Shown in pieces: positions 8,452 to 17,165 of a DNA stretch of 64,000 bases; position 1 is the first letter of the stretch; every line of letters starts with the position of its first letter. The stretch spans positions 14,154 through 78,153 of the forward strand of contig CAZRGP010000007.1 in the NCBI GenBank assembly GCA_964599695.1, in the 5' to 3' direction. The stretch is from RUG11783 sp964599695 (GTDB taxonomy: Bacteria > Bacillota > Clostridia > Oscillospirales > Ruminococcaceae). The notes under the pieces were generated by a model that ran no database searches, was not told where the DNA came from, and was given only the letters and a program-made list of their open reading frames with translations. The position numbers and the translations under genes were made by a program.

Positions 8452-9771
8452 TTAAGTCCTTACGAATCCGTCGTACAGTACGCGAATGGTCGTGTCGAAA
8501 TCCTTGTTCTGAACACCCACAATGATGGAAAGTTCATCTGCGCCCTGGGCAATGGTACGGATATTGATCCCGTTGTCTCCGAGAGCCCGGAAGAGGCGGC
8601 CGGATATGCCGGGACGGAAAGTCATCTTGCGGCCTACCGCAGCAACCAGGGAGATGCCGTCCTGAGTTTCCAGTCTGTCGGGCTGGCAGATCTTCCGAAT
8701 CTCACTGATGATCTCGAATTCTCCGTTTTCAAAGGCTGATGTAGCAACGATCAGGGAGAAGGAGTCAAGGCCTAGCGTGATGTTCTCGATTGAAAGGTGA
8801 TACCGGTCCAGGATCTGGAGGACCTTTCTCAGAGCATCCGCCACGTTGAGATTCCGCTTCTGAAGACTGATGACGGTGAAGTTCTTTCTTCCGGCAATGC
8901 CGGTGATAAAACGGTCATCGTCCGTCTCTTCCGCTGTGACCCTTTCCACAATGAGGGATCCGGGGTTCTCCGGATCATTTGTGTTCCGGATATTGAGCGG
9001 GATTCCTGCTTCGCGCACAGGAAGTATAGAGTCCTCCTGCAGCACGGATGCCCCCATAAAGGAGAGCTCCCTCAGTTCTGCGTAGGTCAGGGTTGGGATC
9101 GGATTGGGATCGGTAACGATCTTGGGATCCGCCATAAGGATCCCCGATACGTCGGTCCAGTTCTCATAGAGATCGGCGTGAAGGGCAGCGGATACGATGG
9201 AACCTGTGATGTCGCTTCCGCCTCTTGCCATGAGACGTATCTTGTGGTTCGGAAGAGATCCGTAAAAACCCGGGATAACGATATTCCCGTGTGTTTCAAA
9301 TGCGTTTTGAATCGCTTTGTCGCTTTTCTCTTTGTCAAATTCGCCGTCGGAATCGAAGAAGATGCAATTTGCGGCATCAACGAAAGTGAAACCGAGATAG
9401 GCGGCCATCAGTTTGGACGTGAAGTATTCCCCGCGGGACACGAGCCATTCTCTTGAGACATCCACCGAGAGGGAAGAAAAGCAATTGCTGATCTCATCAT
9501 CCAGGGAAGGATCCAGATCCAATTCCTTCCGGATCCCGAAGAAGCGGTCCGAGATCTGGGAGGCGATATCCTCGCAGGAGACGCCGTACTCCATATGGGC
9601 ATAGCAGAGATAGAGAAGATCGGTGAGTTTGTGGTCCTTCGGATCCCTTTTTCCGCAGGCGGAGATCACTGCCGCGCGGCGGGACGGATCGGATTCCATG
9701 ATAGCCTTTACTTTTTTGAATTGGGAAGCTCCGGCGACGGAGCTGCCTCCGAATTTTGCAACTTTAATCAT
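8452..9771 (-). CDS. lysC: Aspartokinase with two ACT domains
   Basis: 439 residues from ATG 9771 (MIKVAKFGGSSVAG). A TTG one codon upstream is possible but less likely. It phosphorylates aspartate, the entry to the pathway. Visible are the kinase loop KFGGSS, the MARGGSDITGS segment, and two C-terminal ACT domains (about 300-439; ITGIAGRKNFTVISLQ, then GRKMTFRPGISGRLFRALGDNGINI), which usually bind lysine or threonine for feedback control. The start codon overlaps the hom stop by one base (TGATG), so translation is coupled. Placement with hom and the thr genes suggests the threonine-responsive isozyme, an inference from context. Confidence 0.96.
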   Translation of the reverse strand: MIKVAKFGGSSVAGASQFKKVKAIMESDPSRRAAVISACGKRDPKDHKLTDLLYLCYAHMEYGVSCEDIASQISDRFFGIRKELDLDPSLDDEISNCFSSLSVDVSREWLVSRGEYFTSKLMAAYLGFTFVDAANCIFFDSDGEFDKEKSDKAIQNAFETHGNIVIPGFYGSLPNHKIRLMARGGSDITGSIVSAALHADLYENWTDVSGILMADPKIVTDPNPIPTLTYAELRELSFMGASVLQEDSILPVREAGIPLNIRNTNDPENPGSLIVERVTAEETDDDRFITGIAGRKNFTVISLQKRNLNVADALRKVLQILDRYHLSIENITLGLDSFSLIVATSAFENGEFEIISEIRKICQPDRLETQDGISLVAAVGRKMTFRPGISGRLFRALGDNGINIRTIAQGADELSIIVGVQNKDFDTTIRVLYDGFVRT

Positions 9772-10925
9772 CAATGTGCCCTTTCTACCGCGGCGAAGAA
9801 TAGATCATGACCCTGATTTCTTAGATCCGCTGCCATCGCATGCATATAGGCGACGGAGATCTTGTCGGTGATCCCGCGCGCGGTGTTGTCGTCGGAACCG
9901 CAGTCGGTGACGAAAAGGTCATCCACGGTACCTCTCGGGGCGCGGAGATAATATCGGTGCATACTGTCCTCATTATTTGCCGTAACTCTGAGGCAATCGG
10001 AGCGGATCATGGATTTTTTCCCTCTGCGGATCTGTTCCAGGTCTCTCAGCACAGCGGATGCGGTGGTATACCGTCCCGCTCCCTGACCCACGAGGGAGAT
10101 CATTCCGCAGGAGGCACCGGTGTAGGAGGCCATATTTCCGTTCAGGTTGATCGCGGATTCCAAGGATCCTGCGGGGCAAAGCGTGGGTTCCACGTAGGCT
10201 CTCAGAGTATCCCCTACGAGTTTCGCCTTTGCCTTCAGGCGGCAGACATATCCAAGCTCGGCGACTTTTCTGGCGTCGCTCTTCCGGAAGGAGGTGATAC
10301 CTTCCATATCCATCCCGTCAACCGGCAGCTGGTTGTAGGTTACCGCGCAGGCGAGCATGATCTTTCGGAGCGAGTCAGCACCGGAAAGATCAGCGGACGG
10401 ATCCGCCTCTGCGTATCCCAGTTCCTTCGCCGCTGCTAGTGCCTCATCAAAATCCATATCTTCTCTTTGCATTCTGTCCAGGATGTAGTTGGTCGTACCG
10501 TTGAGGATGCCCTGCAGTCTGGTGATATCCTCTCCGCTGCTTACAGCAGTCTGAAGGTTGGAGAGGTAGGGTATCGCCCCGCCGCACGCCGCGCTGAACA
10601 AAAAGGCGGCGCTGTTCTGTTCCGCCAGGGATGCAAGTTCCGGACCTTTGGCTGCGACCAGCATCTTATTAGAGGTGACGAAATGTTTTCCGCAGGATAG
10701 AACCTTCTTGGCGAAGGAATATGCGGGTTCTATCCCCCCGATGGCCTCCACCACGGCATCCACCGTAGGATCCGAAAGGATCGCTTCCAGATCGGTGACG
10801 GCAAAGGGCAGATCCGGACGCTCATCTTTTTCCAGCACGGGACCCGCTTCAAATCCCGGCGCGTCCTGAAGCAGATCGTGCACACCTTTTCCTACCGTTC
10901 CATATCCCAGTACAGCAACTTTCAT
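9771..10925 (-). CDS. hom: Homoserine dehydrogenase
   Basis: 384 residues starting MKVAVLGYGTVGKGVHDLL, with AGGAGAA upstream. It reduces aspartate semialdehyde to homoserine. The NAD(P) loop GYGTVGKG (8-15), VTSNKMLVA and the GTTNYILDRM catalytic segment are present. Many Gram-positive homologues are about 430 residues with a clear C-terminal ACT domain. Here the last 85 residues contain HRYYLRAP, which resembles the start of such an ACT domain, but the rest is poorly conserved, so feedback control through this domain may be altered or lost. First gene of the minus-strand operon, overlapping lysC by one base. Confidence 0.95.
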   Translation of the reverse strand: MKVAVLGYGTVGKGVHDLLQDAPGFEAGPVLEKDERPDLPFAVTDLEAILSDPTVDAVVEAIGGIEPAYSFAKKVLSCGKHFVTSNKMLVAAKGPELASLAEQNSAAFLFSAACGGAIPYLSNLQTAVSSGEDITRLQGILNGTTNYILDRMQREDMDFDEALAAAKELGYAEADPSADLSGADSLRKIMLACAVTYNQLPVDGMDMEGITSFRKSDARKVAELGYVCRLKAKAKLVGDTLRAYVEPTLCPAGSLESAINLNGNMASYTGASCGMISLVGQGAGRYTTASAVLRDLEQIRRGKKSMIRSDCLRVTANNEDSMHRYYLRAPRGTVDDLFVTDCGSDDNTARGITDKISVAYMHAMAADLRNQGHDLFFAAVERAH

Positions 10926-10945
10926 CGGTTTCTCCTGAACATTTT

Positions 10946-11002
10946 ATTATAAGTGTCCGCGTTAAAAGGACACTTGTCTTTTACTAACGGACAGTGTATC
11001 AT
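10946..11002. promoter_or_regulatory. Divergent hom / thr promoter pair with palindromic operator candidate
   Basis: A perfect inverted repeat, AAGTGTCC (10951-10958), nine bases, GGACACTT (10968-10975), lies between the two operons. Toward the right, TTGTCT (10974-10979), 17 bases, TATCAT (10997-11002) is a good promoter whose -35 overlaps the right arm. Toward the left, TATAAT (10951-10946) overlaps the left arm. A protein bound here would contact both promoters. Confidence 0.7.
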
Positions 11003-11034
11003 AATCAATTAGGAAAAACAAGGAGGAAACGGGA

Positions 11035-11472
11035 TTGAATCAGGAATATCTTCTCGTACATCGAAGCGTGCTTCCGGACAGTTTTTTTAAGGTCCTGCAG
11101 GCAAAGGAGATCCTTCGTAGGGGAGAGGTCACGGATGTGACAGAGGCCGTCCGCATGGCAGGGATCTCACGCAGCACGTTTTACAAATACAAGGATTATG
11201 TTTTTGAGCCTGCTTCCGATTCGCACGAAAGGACCGCGGTCGTATCGGTGGTCCTCCTTCACGAGTCCGGTATCCTTGGGGGTATGCTGACCCGACTCTC
11301 GGAAGCCGGGGTCAGTGTTCTTTCCATTGATCAGAGCCTCCCGATCCGGGGCAAGGCAGCAGTCATGCTGTCTCTGGACCTCAGCGGTATGGAGGGAGAT
11401 CTGAAGACTTTGGTGAAGGTCATCTCCGACAGCAAAGGAACAGAGCAGGTAAAGGTGGTGGCAGCTTCATGA
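11035..11472 (+). CDS. PheB-like ACT-domain protein with N-terminal HTH-like segment
   Basis: 145 residues. The start is TTG at 11035, preceded by AGGAGG at a good distance; the N-terminus MNQEYLLVHRSVLPDSFFKVLQ aligns in style with the PheB/UPF0735 family, so the TTG choice is sound. Residues about 36-55 (VTEAVRMAGISRSTFYKYKD) look like a helix-turn-helix, and residues about 70-145 form an ACT domain, which typically binds an amino acid. The stop overlaps thrC by four bases (ATGA). I infer a local regulator or allosteric sensor of the threonine pathway, possibly acting at the palindrome just upstream; no biochemical role is proven for the family. Confidence 0.85.
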   Translation: MNQEYLLVHRSVLPDSFFKVLQAKEILRRGEVTDVTEAVRMAGISRSTFYKYKDYVFEPASDSHERTAVVSVVLLHESGILGGMLTRLSEAGVSVLSIDQSLPIRGKAAVMLSLDLSGMEGDLKTLVKVISDSKGTEQVKVVAAS

Positions 11473-12956
11473 GGATACTGGAGAGTACAAGGTCGGACTA
11501 CAGGATCGACGACGTGGGGGCTGTCCTGACGGGTATCGCTCCGGATGGCGGGCTTTTTGCGGATCCGGAACTGGAAAAGAGATCGGTACCGGTTGATGAA
11601 GCGGCCGGAAAAGGTAGCTATGAGACAGCGGCGCAGATCCTTCGGGAGATGCTGCCCGGTTTTGATGATCCTGAGAAACTGGTGCGGGACGCCTATGACG
11701 GAAAGTTCTCCTGCGGCGAAGTGATCACTCCGCTCAAACAGATCAGAGAAGATCGTTATATTCTGGAGCTTTTCCACGGGCCTACATCCGCGTTCAAGGA
11801 TGTTGCGCTGTCCCTTCTGCCGCACCTGATGGCACAGGCAAGACAGAAGAAAGAACAGGAAAAGGAGATCGTCATTCTGACAGCGACCTCCGGTGACACC
11901 GGAAAGGCGGCGCTTGAGGGATTCCGGGATGTTCCCGGGATACGGATTATGGTGTTCTACCCTGCGGAAGGAGTGTCCGAAGTTCAGAGGAAACAGATGG
12001 TCTCCCAGCAGGGCGGCAACGTCCGGGTGTGCGCAGTGAGGGGCAACTTCGACGACTGTCAGTCCGCGGTGAAGAAGGCTTTCGGGGAACTGCGCGGTTC
12101 GGCGCTCGCTGAAAATGTGATCCTCTCTTCAGCGAACTCCATCAATATCGGACGTCTTGTCCCGCAGATCTTCTATTACTATTCCGCCTACGCGCAGCTT
12201 CTGGAAATGGGAAGGATCCGCATTGGCGACAGGGTAGACTTTGTGGTCCCCACAGGAAACTTCGGGGACATTCTTGCAGGGTACTATGCGAAACGAATCG
12301 GGCTTCCTGTGGGAAAACTGATCTGCGCATCCAACGCCAACAGGATCCTCACCGATTTCTTCAGCAGTACGGTATATGACCTGCACCGGCCCTTCTATCT
12401 GACATCCTCGCCTTCTATGGATATCCTCATCTCCTCCAATCTGGAGAGACTGCTGTACCATGTTTCCGGAAACGATCACGGCATGGTATCACAGGCCATG
12501 AAGGAACTGTCGGAGAAAAAGGAGTATCGGATTTCAGGGGAAATGATGAAGCGGATCCGTGAGGACTTCGGGGCGTACAGCGCTGATGAGGCGGAGACCG
12601 AGGAGATGATCCGCCTTGTGTACAAGGATCACGGATATCTGATGGATCCTCATACAGCTGTGGGCTGGTCTGCCGCGCAGAAGTATGATAAAGGGAGGGA
12701 GGGGAGAAACCCTGTTGTCGTGCTCTCCACAGCGTCTCCCTACAAGTTCATCCCGGCTGAGATGCGGGCACTGGGTATCGCTCCTTCCGGAGATCCTTTT
12801 GCGGACATGAGAAAACTGAAACAGGTGACCGGAGCGGAGATCCCGAAGAACCTTCTGGATCTGGAAACGGCAGCGGAGCGTTTCTCTGATGTCATCGATA
12901 AGGACGAGATCACTGGTTATGTACGTCGGTATATCGGGCAAAGGAGCGGAAAATGA
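11469..12956 (+). CDS. thrC: Threonine synthase
   Basis: 495 residues, the length of the longer class of threonine synthases. It is a PLP enzyme that converts O-phosphohomoserine to threonine. The PLP lysine is in HGPTSAFKDVAL (Lys110), and the phosphate-binding TATSGDTGKAALEGF, SANSINIGRL and FVVPTGNFGDILAGYYAK segments are all intact. It overlaps the preceding ACT gene and the following thrB by four bases each, giving tight translational coupling. Confidence 0.98.
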   Translation: MRILESTRSDYRIDDVGAVLTGIAPDGGLFADPELEKRSVPVDEAAGKGSYETAAQILREMLPGFDDPEKLVRDAYDGKFSCGEVITPLKQIREDRYILELFHGPTSAFKDVALSLLPHLMAQARQKKEQEKEIVILTATSGDTGKAALEGFRDVPGIRIMVFYPAEGVSEVQRKQMVSQQGGNVRVCAVRGNFDDCQSAVKKAFGELRGSALAENVILSSANSINIGRLVPQIFYYYSAYAQLLEMGRIRIGDRVDFVVPTGNFGDILAGYYAKRIGLPVGKLICASNANRILTDFFSSTVYDLHRPFYLTSSPSMDILISSNLERLLYHVSGNDHGMVSQAMKELSEKKEYRISGEMMKRIREDFGAYSADEAETEEMIRLVYKDHGYLMDPHTAVGWSAAQKYDKGREGRNPVVVLSTASPYKFIPAEMRALGIAPSGDPFADMRKLKQVTGAEIPKNLLDLETAAERFSDVIDKDEITGYVRRYIGQRSGK

Positions 12957-13810
12957 GAGTATACGTACCGGCCACATCGGCCAATCTGGGACCGGGCTTC
13001 GACTGTGTCGGTATCGCCTGGAAGTGTTTTGACGAGTTTGATTTCAGTGTCTCCGATCATGTCGAGATCACCGGATGCCCTATCGAGTACTGCAATGAAG
13101 AGAACCTGGCTTACAAGGGTTACGCCGCTGCCATGCAATACCGGGGAAAAGAAGCGGTTCCTGTCCGGATCGAATTTGTGAAGAGCGATATTCCTATTGC
13201 CAGGGGACTGGGTTCGTCCGCGGCACTGCGGGTAGGGGGCATCTTCGGAGCGAACGAACTTTTCGGACTGGATCTCTCTAGGGAAGAGATGCTGGACATC
13301 GCCACGGAACTGGAAGGCCATCCGGACAATGTGGCTCCTGCGATCTACGGAGGATTCACCGCTTCCGTATATGTTGAAGGAAAAGCGGCCACCTCGATCT
13401 TTCCGGTGCATCCCGGATGGAGATTCACCGCGTTCATTCCTGACTACGAACTGAAGACATCTCTTGCGAGAAGCGTCCTACCCACTGTTTACAGCAGAGC
13501 GGATGCGGTCCAGAATATCGGGTGCACGGCGATGCTGTTCAAGGCTATGGAGACCGGTGACAGGTCATTTCTGAGATACGCGCTCAGAGACAGGATCCAT
13601 GAGCCATACCGCAGGTCCCTGATCCCGGAATACGCGGATGTGGAGGAACTGGTGTCCGATGCAGGAGGGGACGGGGTATGTATCTCCGGAGCGGGCAGTA
13701 CTCTGCTTTGTTTCTCTGACGCCGATGCACAGAAACGTATCTTGGAGGAAGGCAGAAAGAAGTATCCGAACTGGACAGTGCAACCTCTGGAGATCTTTGT
13801 AGCGGATTAA
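12953..13810 (+). CDS. thrB: Homoserine kinase
   Basis: 285 residues, a GHMP-family kinase that phosphorylates homoserine for ThrC. Signature segments are VYVPATSANLGPGFDCVG (about 3-20), the ATP loop PIARGLGSSAALRVGG (about 80-95), GHPDNVAPAIYGG and CISGAGSTLL near the C-terminus. Last gene of the plus-strand threonine operon. With hom, lysC and asd on the other strand the whole route from aspartate to threonine is encoded within 6.4 kb. Confidence 0.97.
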   Translation: MRVYVPATSANLGPGFDCVGIAWKCFDEFDFSVSDHVEITGCPIEYCNEENLAYKGYAAAMQYRGKEAVPVRIEFVKSDIPIARGLGSSAALRVGGIFGANELFGLDLSREEMLDIATELEGHPDNVAPAIYGGFTASVYVEGKAATSIFPVHPGWRFTAFIPDYELKTSLARSVLPTVYSRADAVQNIGCTAMLFKAMETGDRSFLRYALRDRIHEPYRRSLIPEYADVEELVSDAGGDGVCISGAGSTLLCFSDADAQKRILEEGRKKYPNWTVQPLEIFVAD

Positions 13811-13862
13811 CATGGTATCGTGATGCTGAGAAAACATATTCCATCGGAAACTTCGGATGGAA

Positions 13863-13891
13863 TTGTCGGGTCAGGACGAATGTGATACAGT
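13863..13891 (+). promoter_or_regulatory. Promoter of the sugar kinase-IMP cyclohydrolase operon
   Basis: TTGTCG (13863-13868), 17 bases, TACAGT (13886-13891), 35 bases before the start codon. Confidence 0.55.
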
Positions 13892-13926
13892 GGATTTATC
13901 CAACGTATGATTCAGGAGGGCTTTTC

Positions 13927-14886
13927 ATGAGTGACCTTTGTGTTCTTGGCGAATATCTGATCGACTTCACCCCACAGGGACTCTCCGAGAGGGGACTTCC
14001 TATGTATGCCCAGAATCCGGGCGGAGCACCTGCGAATGTGGCCTGCGCAGCAGCGAAACTCGGCGTTTCCTCCGCCGTGATCACCAAAGTGTCCACCGAT
14101 CCCCTGGGGGAATTCCTGTACGGATACCTGAGGGATCTCGGGATCGTGGAGTTGAAGGGCGTGAAGAGGAGCAGCGATCCCACAGGACTCGCTTTCGTCA
14201 CGCTGAACGCGGACGGGGACCGGGATTTCGTGTTCTACAGGGAGCATTGCGCGGACGCCATGCTCTCTCCGCAGGATATCGACCTTTCCCTTATCGACGC
14301 GTGCAAAGTGTTCCACTTCAGTTCGGTGTCGCTGGTAGCGGAGGAATCCAGGGAAGCTACCGTCTATGCAGTGAAAGAGGCCAAAAAGAGGGGCAAGATC
14401 ATCTCCTTTGACATCAATTACAGAGCTCTTCTCTGGAACGATGAGGAGAAGGCGAAAAGAGAGGTGGAAAAAGTTCTTCCTCTCGCCGACATCGTCAAGG
14501 TATCGGATGAAGAGGCTGTCCTTTTTGGCGGCAGCATCGAGGGAGCAGCGGAAGTGTTCCGTTCTTTCGGAGCAAAACTGGTCCTGATCACGCTGGGAGC
14601 GGACGGATCCATCTACGATAACGGGGTTTGGCGCGGTACTGTCCCTTCATTCCCGGTAAAGGCGATCGACACGACAGGAGCCGGGGACAACTTCATGGGG
14701 GCGTTCCTGGCGAAATTCATTCAAAGTGGGAAGAAATTATCCGATCTTACCGAAGAAGACCTCATCGAGGCGCTGACCTTTGCCAACGCGGCAGGCGGAA
14801 TCTGCGCATCCCGGTACGGCGCTATCGACGGCCAGGCGACACCGGAGGATATCGACCGGCTGAGAAGAGGGGATAATCTGAGATGA
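13927..14886 (+). CDS. PfkB-family carbohydrate kinase (fructokinase-like)
   Basis: 319 residues from ATG 13927 (MSDLCVLGEYLIDFTPQG), chosen because AGGAGGG stands eight bases upstream. It is a cytoplasmic ribokinase-type sugar kinase. The N-terminal GGAPANVACAAAKLG segment and the C-terminal catalytic/anion-hole motif AIDTTGAGDNFMGAF (aspartate base near residue 253) are intact. The LIDFTP/GGAPANVA style is that of fructokinases. The exact sugar is not determined. It overlaps the following IMP cyclohydrolase gene by four bases, an unexpected pairing for a sugar kinase and a possible hint of a nucleoside-related or sugar-phosphate role. Confidence 0.9.
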   Translation: MSDLCVLGEYLIDFTPQGLSERGLPMYAQNPGGAPANVACAAAKLGVSSAVITKVSTDPLGEFLYGYLRDLGIVELKGVKRSSDPTGLAFVTLNADGDRDFVFYREHCADAMLSPQDIDLSLIDACKVFHFSSVSLVAEESREATVYAVKEAKKRGKIISFDINYRALLWNDEEKAKREVEKVLPLADIVKVSDEEAVLFGGSIEGAAEVFRSFGAKLVLITLGADGSIYDNGVWRGTVPSFPVKAIDTTGAGDNFMGAFLAKFIQSGKKLSDLTEEDLIEALTFANAAGGICASRYGAIDGQATPEDIDRLRRGDNLR

Positions 14887-15599
14887 CCGATATCTTTGAA
14901 CTGCTGAAGGAACTGCCATACCCCGGGCGAGGACTCTTTGTTGGAAAGTCGGCGGACGGAACGAAGGCGCAGATCTTCTACTTCCTTACCGGACGCAGCG
15001 AAAACAGCAGGAATCGTGTCTTTGTCCGGGACGGTGACGGTATACGGACACAGGCGTTCGATCCTTCCAAAATGACCGATCCCTCACTCATCATCTATTC
15101 CCCTGTGCGGGTATTCGGAGATGCTACCATCGTGACCAACGGGGACCAGACCGATACAGTCTATGAAGCCCTTCAAAGGGGAGACACATTTGAATCCGCC
15201 CTTGCGGAGAGAACCTTCGAGCCGGATGCTCCCAATTACACTCCGAGGATCTCTGCGATTCTTGAAACGGCGAATGGATCGATGCGCTATACCATGTCCA
15301 TGATACGGACCATAGAGGGAAATCCGGATTATTGTGCTCACGAGATCTACAGATATCCGTTTCCGAAAGCGGGGGAAGGACATTTTCTTCGCACCTATGA
15401 GGGATACGGAGCACCGGTACCCAGCTTTCAGAGCGTTCCTGTACTGTGTTCCACAGCAGACTGGGGGACCGATCCGGACGCTTTGATCGACCGGATCTGG
15501 GATTCCCTCAACAGGGACAACAGGGTCTCCCTGTTTCTGCGCAAGGTGGACCTCCGAAGCGGCGAAAGGGAAGACAGGATCCGCAACGCCCTGCAATAA
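14883..15599 (+). CDS. PurO-type IMP cyclohydrolase-like protein
   Basis: 238 residues. It resembles the IMP cyclohydrolase (PurO) family, which closes the purine ring from FAICAR to give IMP. Seen are YPGRGLFVGKS, FLTGRSENSRNRVF (about 35-49), VTNGDQTDTVYEAL (about 83-96) and the PDAPNYTPRISAIL stretch typical of this family. It starts within the stop of the sugar kinase gene (ATGA). No other purine genes are nearby. Bacterial PurO-like proteins in Firmicutes may act instead of or beside the PurH domain; this is inference. Confidence 0.8.
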   Translation: MTDIFELLKELPYPGRGLFVGKSADGTKAQIFYFLTGRSENSRNRVFVRDGDGIRTQAFDPSKMTDPSLIIYSPVRVFGDATIVTNGDQTDTVYEALQRGDTFESALAERTFEPDAPNYTPRISAILETANGSMRYTMSMIRTIEGNPDYCAHEIYRYPFPKAGEGHFLRTYEGYGAPVPSFQSVPVLCSTADWGTDPDALIDRIWDSLNRDNRVSLFLRKVDLRSGEREDRIRNALQ

Positions 15600-15698
15600 G
15601 GGAAAAATCGTTTTGATCACTCCGATTTGTGATTTTCTCTCTTTTATCCAACAAAAGCGCTGAAGTGATGAAATTGGGATGTTCAACATGTACAAAAG

Positions 15699-15732
15699 AA
15701 AGGGCTTTTCATTGGTGAAAAAGCCCTTTTTT
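15699..15732 (+). terminator. Intrinsic terminator after the kinase-PurO operon
   Basis: AAAGGGCTTTTC pairs with GAAAAAGCCCTTT (one bulged A) around ATTGGT, followed by T residues. Confidence 0.88.
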
Positions 15733-15789
15733 AGTGGGAAAGACCCCGGATCATGCCGTTTTTTCAGGAATAATAGAGAAAAAAATCTC

Positions 15790-15818
15790 TTGACGGGTGG
15801 CGAAGGAGGAAATATAAT
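15790..15818 (+). promoter_or_regulatory. Promoter of the T-box controlled transporter operon
   Basis: TTGACG (15790-15795), exactly 17 bases, TATAAT (15813-15818). It is near consensus. Transcription should start near 15825, giving a leader of about 380 bases before the first gene. Confidence 0.85.
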
Positions 15819-15824
15819 CCCCTT

Positions 15825-16069
15825 AAATTCGTTGAACGGAAGCAGTAATCGGGCACAGGTCCATCAGCGAGCCGGAACAGAGTGAGAGTACGGCGGCAAC
15901 GTGAACGGTGAAAAGAGTCCGGGAGAAGTCCTCCGGAAACTGTAGTATGGAGGGACGCGTAGACCTGCGTTAGAGGGAAAAGAGAGGCGGGAATGATCAT
16001 TCCTGCAACCAGTGTGGCACCGCGACTAGTATTACCAGTCGTCTCTGGATTTTCAGAGACGGCTTTTTT
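15825..16069 (+). promoter_or_regulatory. T-box riboswitch leader (specifier possibly AAG, lysine)
   Basis: The leader carries the T-box sequence AGTGTGGCACCGCGA (16011-16025), followed by the terminator stem at 16040-16061 and six T residues. Upstream are a Stem I-like region with an AGTAA element (15844-15848), AGCGAG (15865-15870), and a distal loop containing GTGAGAG. The block GTGAA-AAG-AGTCC (15909-15921) has the form of a specifier region in which GAA precedes the codon; this would make the codon AAG (Lys). Other readings (AGA, CGG, GGT) cannot be excluded. T-boxes sense uncharged tRNA and let transcription continue on starvation. The downstream genes encode an amino-acid ABC transporter. 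Confidence 0.9.
16040..16069 (+). terminator. T-box regulated terminator
   Basis: CGTCTCTG (16040-16047) pairs with CAGAGACG (16054-16061), followed by GC and six T residues. It competes with the antiterminator formed around the T-box sequence. Confidence 0.9.
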
Positions 16070-16202
16070 ATTTTCAATGATCCGGAAAGGAGGGGCAGGG
16101 ATGATGCGACGAAGACGCACAGACGAAGATGGCCGACGAAGACAGCCGGCAGATCACGGAGATTTCAACACATATTTTGAACATAATGAAAGAGAGACAA
16201 AC

Positions 16203-17156
16203 ATGAAAAACACATTCAAGAAAATGATCGCATCTGTTTTGATGCTCGTCCTGGCATTCTGCCTCGTATCCTGCGGCTCCTCCCAGGAGGAATCCTCCGA
16301 ACCCAAGACCGGAACAAATTCCACTTATGCTTATCTGCTTGACACTACAAATATGGAAAAACCTGAGCTGGATCTCAGCGGCGCCACCGGCGTACTCAAG
16401 AAGATCCTGGACAGCGGTGTCTTCACCATCGGCACATCCCCGGACTACCCGGCAGCAGAGTTCGTCACCGAGGACGGCACTGTTCTCGGTTCCGAGATGA
16501 TGCTAGCGAAATACATCGCGGACTGCCTAGGCGTTGACCTCGCCATCGAGACCATGGAATTCAGCGGCACCTTCGCTGCGGTCGACACTGGCAAGGTGGA
16601 TATGGCTTTCTCCGGATACGGATGGAAAGCGGACCGTGCTGAGGTCTATGAACTCACCATCGGTTATGTGGGTGAGGACGACGAAGATAGCACCTCCAAC
16701 CATACACTGATCACCACTGCCGAGAATGACGGCAAATACAACAGCCTCGCGGACTTCGTCGGAGCGCACATCTATGCTCAGGCAGCTTCTCTCCAGGAGA
16801 TGTACGTAGAGGATCAGATCCTTTCCCTTGACACCGAAGGAACCACCAATCTGGAGCTTGTCTCCACGCTGGACCAGGCGATCCTGGGTCTGCAGGCCGG
16901 CAAATGCGACGTGGTCGCCCTCGATGAGGACACCGCCAAGCAGTATGTGGCACAGTCCAATGGACAGTTCGTTCTGACCAATGTTCTTTTCGACATGAGC
17001 CTCTACGAGGAATATGAAGGAAACGTGGCCCTCGCCAAGAAGGGTGAGACCAGCCTCATCGATGTGATCAATCAGATTATCGAGTTCGTAAACGAGAAGA
17101 ACTACTACTTCGATATGTACGAGACCGCCAAAGAGCAGGCCGGAATCGAAGATTAA
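16203..17156 (+). CDS. Amino-acid ABC transporter substrate-binding lipoprotein
   Basis: 317 residues from ATG 16203 (MKNTFKKMIASVLMLVLAF). The reading frame is open further upstream into the T-box, but only this start gives a signal peptide. The lipobox LVSC places it on the outer membrane face. After a Ser/Glu linker a family-3 solute-binding domain begins with GVFTIGTSPDYPAAEF, followed by MAFSGYGWKADRAE and the hinge segments. It delivers an amino acid to the permease encoded next (9 bases later). The T-box, if lysine-specific, would make lysine or another basic amino acid the likely substrate. Confidence 0.9.
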   Translation: MKNTFKKMIASVLMLVLAFCLVSCGSSQEESSEPKTGTNSTYAYLLDTTNMEKPELDLSGATGVLKKILDSGVFTIGTSPDYPAAEFVTEDGTVLGSEMMLAKYIADCLGVDLAIETMEFSGTFAAVDTGKVDMAFSGYGWKADRAEVYELTIGYVGEDDEDSTSNHTLITTAENDGKYNSLADFVGAHIYAQAASLQEMYVEDQILSLDTEGTTNLELVSTLDQAILGLQAGKCDVVALDEDTAKQYVAQSNGQFVLTNVLFDMSLYEEYEGNVALAKKGETSLIDVINQIIEFVNEKNYYFDMYETAKEQAGIED

Positions 17157-17165
17157 GGAGAAGTT

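Noticed and set aside
13838..13863. ATTCCATC/GATGGAAT inverted repeat after thrB
   Set aside because: No T run on the plus strand and it abuts the next promoter; could be a weak terminator or operator but the evidence is too thin.
15993..16202. In-frame N-terminal extension of the substrate-binding protein
   Set aside because: It starts within the T-box and would put 70 residues before a perfect lipoprotein signal; chance open frame.
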